Below, piece after piece: positions 61,762 through 64,000 of a stretch of 64,000 nt of DNA. A model generated the notes under the pieces. It did not search any database. It was not told where the DNA came from and was given only the letters and a program-made list of their open reading frames with translations. Position numbers and translations under genes: made by a program. Numbering within the stretch: the first letter of the stretch is position 1; each line of letters starts with the position of its first letter. The stretch is from a bacterium 1XD42-54 (GTDB lineage Bacteria; Bacillota; Clostridia; Lachnospirales; Lachnospiraceae), in contig RAZH01000001.1 in the NCBI GenBank assembly GCA_003612585.1, positions 310,001-374,000 of the forward strand, written 5' to 3'.

Positions 61762-61781
61762 AATATTCCACCCCTCACCGG

Positions 61782-63272
61782 TTATTTTCTTCCTGACGCA
61801 ATATCAAGTACCTTTTCCTGCGTAAAATCTTCTCTGGACGTGAGCTCCCCGGCAAAGCATCCTTCATGCAGAATGATCATCCGGTCAGCAAGTCCGAGCA
61901 TTTCTTCCATGTCAGAGGTAATCAGAATTGTTGCCATTCCTTCCTCAGCCAGCCTGTGGATGAGCTGATAAATCTCCTGCTTTGCCCCGATATCAATTCC
62001 CCTCGTCGGTTCATCCAGAATCAGAATTCTGCTGCCGTTTGCCAGCCACTTTCCAAGCGCAACCTTCTGCTGATTTCCGCCGCTCAGATCACGGACAGAC
62101 TGCTCCTGCGAAGCAATTTTGATTCGTATCATATCTCTGTATTTTTCCGTAATCTGTGCTTCCTCTTTTTTATTTACAACCGTCAGTTTCGAAATCTTTT
62201 TCAAAATGGGAAGTACGATGTTGTCCCTCACGGAAAGATCAACCAGAACTCCCTGGAGCTTCCGGTCTTCCGGGACAAGCCCGATCCCGGCCGCCACAGC
62301 GTCTTTGGGCGAGGCAATGCGGACTTCCCTGCCATGTATCAGGACTCTCCCCCCGCTTTTCCGGTCAGCCCCGAAAATAGCCCGCACCAGCTCGGTACGA
62401 GAAGAGCCCATCAGCCCTGCAATGCCGAGGATTTCCCCTTTTCTGACAGAGAAGGAAACATCGTGCACCCTGCTGTTTGTGATATGCTCTGCCTGCAGCA
62501 CAATCTCACCGATTTTCCCGCTGCTCTCCAGAAACGTCTCCGAGAGCGTCCGTCCGACCATGTGGCGAATCAGCTCGTCACGCGTCAGATCTGCCGTCTC
62601 CTTTGTCACGATCAGGCATCCGTCCCGCATCACGGACACACGGTCCGTTATTTCAAACACTTCGTTCATACGGTGTGAGATATAGACAATCGTAACTCCG
62701 TTTTCCTTCAGATTTCGAATCAGGCGAAACAGAATTTCAATTTCGCCAACCGAAAGCGCCGCCGTCGGCTCGTCCATAATGATGACCCTGCTGTCCTGTG
62801 CAATCGCCTTTGCAATCTCAACGAGCTGCTTCTGTGCCACAGTCAGCGTCTCAACGATTGCATCCGGCCTGATTTCAATCCCGAGCTTCTTTAAAAGCGC
62901 CTCTGTTTTTTCATAAATCTCACGGTACTGTACCAGCAGGCCCTGCCTCTGCAAATCTTCCAGATAAATATTTTCTGCGACTGAGAGCGGAAGGATCAGA
63001 TTCAGTTCCTGATAAATGAGCTGGATTCCCTGTTCCTTAGCCTCCTTCGGCGTAATGCTGCTGTATTCTTTTCCGTCAATCACAAACGTACCGCTCTCCG
63101 GGTGCACGGCACCGGCAAACATCTTCACTAAGGTTGATTTTCCGGCGCCGTTTTCTCCCATAAGCGCATGCACTTCGCCTTTTTCAAAGTCCAGAGAAAC
63201 CTGATCGACCGCAAGAATTCCACCGTATATCTTGGTTAAACCGACAGCAGATAAAACAGTCGTTTTTTTCAT
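61782..63272 (-). CDS. Sugar ABC transporter ATP-binding protein (RbsA-like, two cassettes)
   Basis: GENGAGKSTLVKMFAG, LTVAQKQLVEIAKA, IIMDEPTAALS; second-half DLSGGNQQKVALGKWLA, LILDEPTRGIDIGAK. Confidence 0.93.
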   Translation of the reverse strand: MKKTTVLSAVGLTKIYGGILAVDQVSLDFEKGEVHALMGENGAGKSTLVKMFAGAVHPESGTFVIDGKEYSSITPKEAKEQGIQLIYQELNLILPLSVAENIYLEDLQRQGLLVQYREIYEKTEALLKKLGIEIRPDAIVETLTVAQKQLVEIAKAIAQDSRVIIMDEPTAALSVGEIEILFRLIRNLKENGVTIVYISHRMNEVFEITDRVSVMRDGCLIVTKETADLTRDELIRHMVGRTLSETFLESSGKIGEIVLQAEHITNSRVHDVSFSVRKGEILGIAGLMGSSRTELVRAIFGADRKSGGRVLIHGREVRIASPKDAVAAGIGLVPEDRKLQGVLVDLSVRDNIVLPILKKISKLTVVNKKEEAQITEKYRDMIRIKIASQEQSVRDLSGGNQQKVALGKWLANGSRILILDEPTRGIDIGAKQEIYQLIHRLAEEGMATILITSDMEEMLGLADRMIILHEGCFAGELTSREDFTQEKVLDIASGRK

Positions 63273-63286
63273 ACAGGATCCCTCTT

Positions 63287-64000
63287 CTATTCTTCTGCCT
63301 TGTAATAATCATCAATATTAGAAGTCGTAATTTTCTCCATTACAAAGTAATTATACTTTTCTCTTCCTTCTACCTCAATATCATTTACATAGTCCAGCAT
63401 ATACTCTGCCATATCCGTTCCGATCTTCTCGCTGTCAATAAAGACCGTTCCCTTATAAACGCTGCCCTTTGCGATCTGCTCCAGCGCTTCCGGTATCGCG
63501 TCAGCTCCAAAACATCCTGTCACTGCCGGATCCTTGCCTGCAGCCTTGAAGGTTTCTGCTCCTCCCATTGTGTACGAATCGCACACTCCAACCAGCACAT
63601 TCATATCCGGATACGTCTGCATCCAGTTTTCAGTCATATTCATCGCTTCACTCGTATTGGAGGGCTGCTCTGCGCGCACAACCTCTGCTTCCGGACATAC
63701 GTTGGTAAGCCCCTCCACAATTGCCTCTGTACGTGAAACGAAGTCCGGCGTATTGCGGTATTCAAAATTTCCGGCAATTGGCTTGATTCCTGCAGGGATC
63801 AGCACTTCGTTCGCCCACTCGCCTGCCATCTCACCGATCATGTAGCCAAGTCCGTACTGATCTGCCAGGAAGCAGTACTGGATCTTCGGAATCTGCTCGT
63901 AATCGCTGTCATACTCCACAATGACCATTCCCTTGTCAAGCGCTTCCTTCAGCGTGTCAACACCTGCCTCCAGATTCATATTGTTCTGAAGGATGATACC
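63287..64000 (-). CDS. Sugar ABC substrate-binding protein (RbsB-like), runs off the window
   Basis: Type I periplasmic-binding motifs (VLVGVCDSYTMGGAETFKAAG, GCFGADAIPEALEQI). Frame remains open to position 64000. Confidence 0.8.
   Translation of the reverse strand, partial: GIILQNNMNLEAGVDTLKEALDKGMVIVEYDSDYEQIPKIQYCFLADQYGLGYMIGEMAGEWANEVLIPAGIKPIAGNFEYRNTPDFVSRTEAIVEGLTNVCPEAEVVRAEQPSNTSEAMNMTENWMQTYPDMNVLVGVCDSYTMGGAETFKAAGKDPAVTGCFGADAIPEALEQIAKGSVYKGTVFIDSEKIGTDMAEYMLDYVNDIEVEGREKYNYFVMEKITTSNIDDYYKAEE

Overview
The gene content suggests a Firmicutes (Lachnospiraceae-like) genome; this is inferred from families and style, not measured. Most genes are on the minus strand. Left part (1-22.6 kb): carbohydrate utilisation. 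It holds two YesMN-type two-component systems, a GalM/fucose-isomerase-family/XylB cluster, two GH2 enzymes and solute-binding proteins. Middle (22.8-42.8 kb): accessory and secreted proteins. It holds a giant BspA-like LRR protein split from its signal peptide by an in-frame amber, a C39-peptidase/ricin/LRR protein, a C-type-lectin-like protein and YARHG-domain relatives. At 42.9-44.3 kb is an IS110-family element whose 5' non-coding end folds into two hairpins with internal loops, a candidate bridge RNA. The most exciting part is 44.5-52.8 kb, a tightly packed six-gene minus-strand operon that looks like a bacterial ESCRT-like membrane-remodelling system. It encodes a Vps4-like AAA+ ATPase with a MIT-like N-terminus, a CHMP/Snf7-like protein with a MIM1-like C-terminus, a second Snf7-like coiled-coil protein, a multi-TM coiled-coil protein, an SPFH-SHOCT protein, and a zinc-ribbon/TM/TPR-like/PPC-repeat giant. 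Just upstream, two inverted 20-mer sites (9-bp arms around a GT or AC core) flank about 136 bp beside a nonsense-interrupted serine recombinase. This is a candidate invertible promoter for the operon. Right part (53-64 kb): degraded gene fragments, a PIN/AbrB toxin-antitoxin pair, a degenerate and frameshifted ABC ATPase with an HK and a frameshifted AraC response regulator, and an RbsBAC-like ABC operon with a URO-D-family gene.
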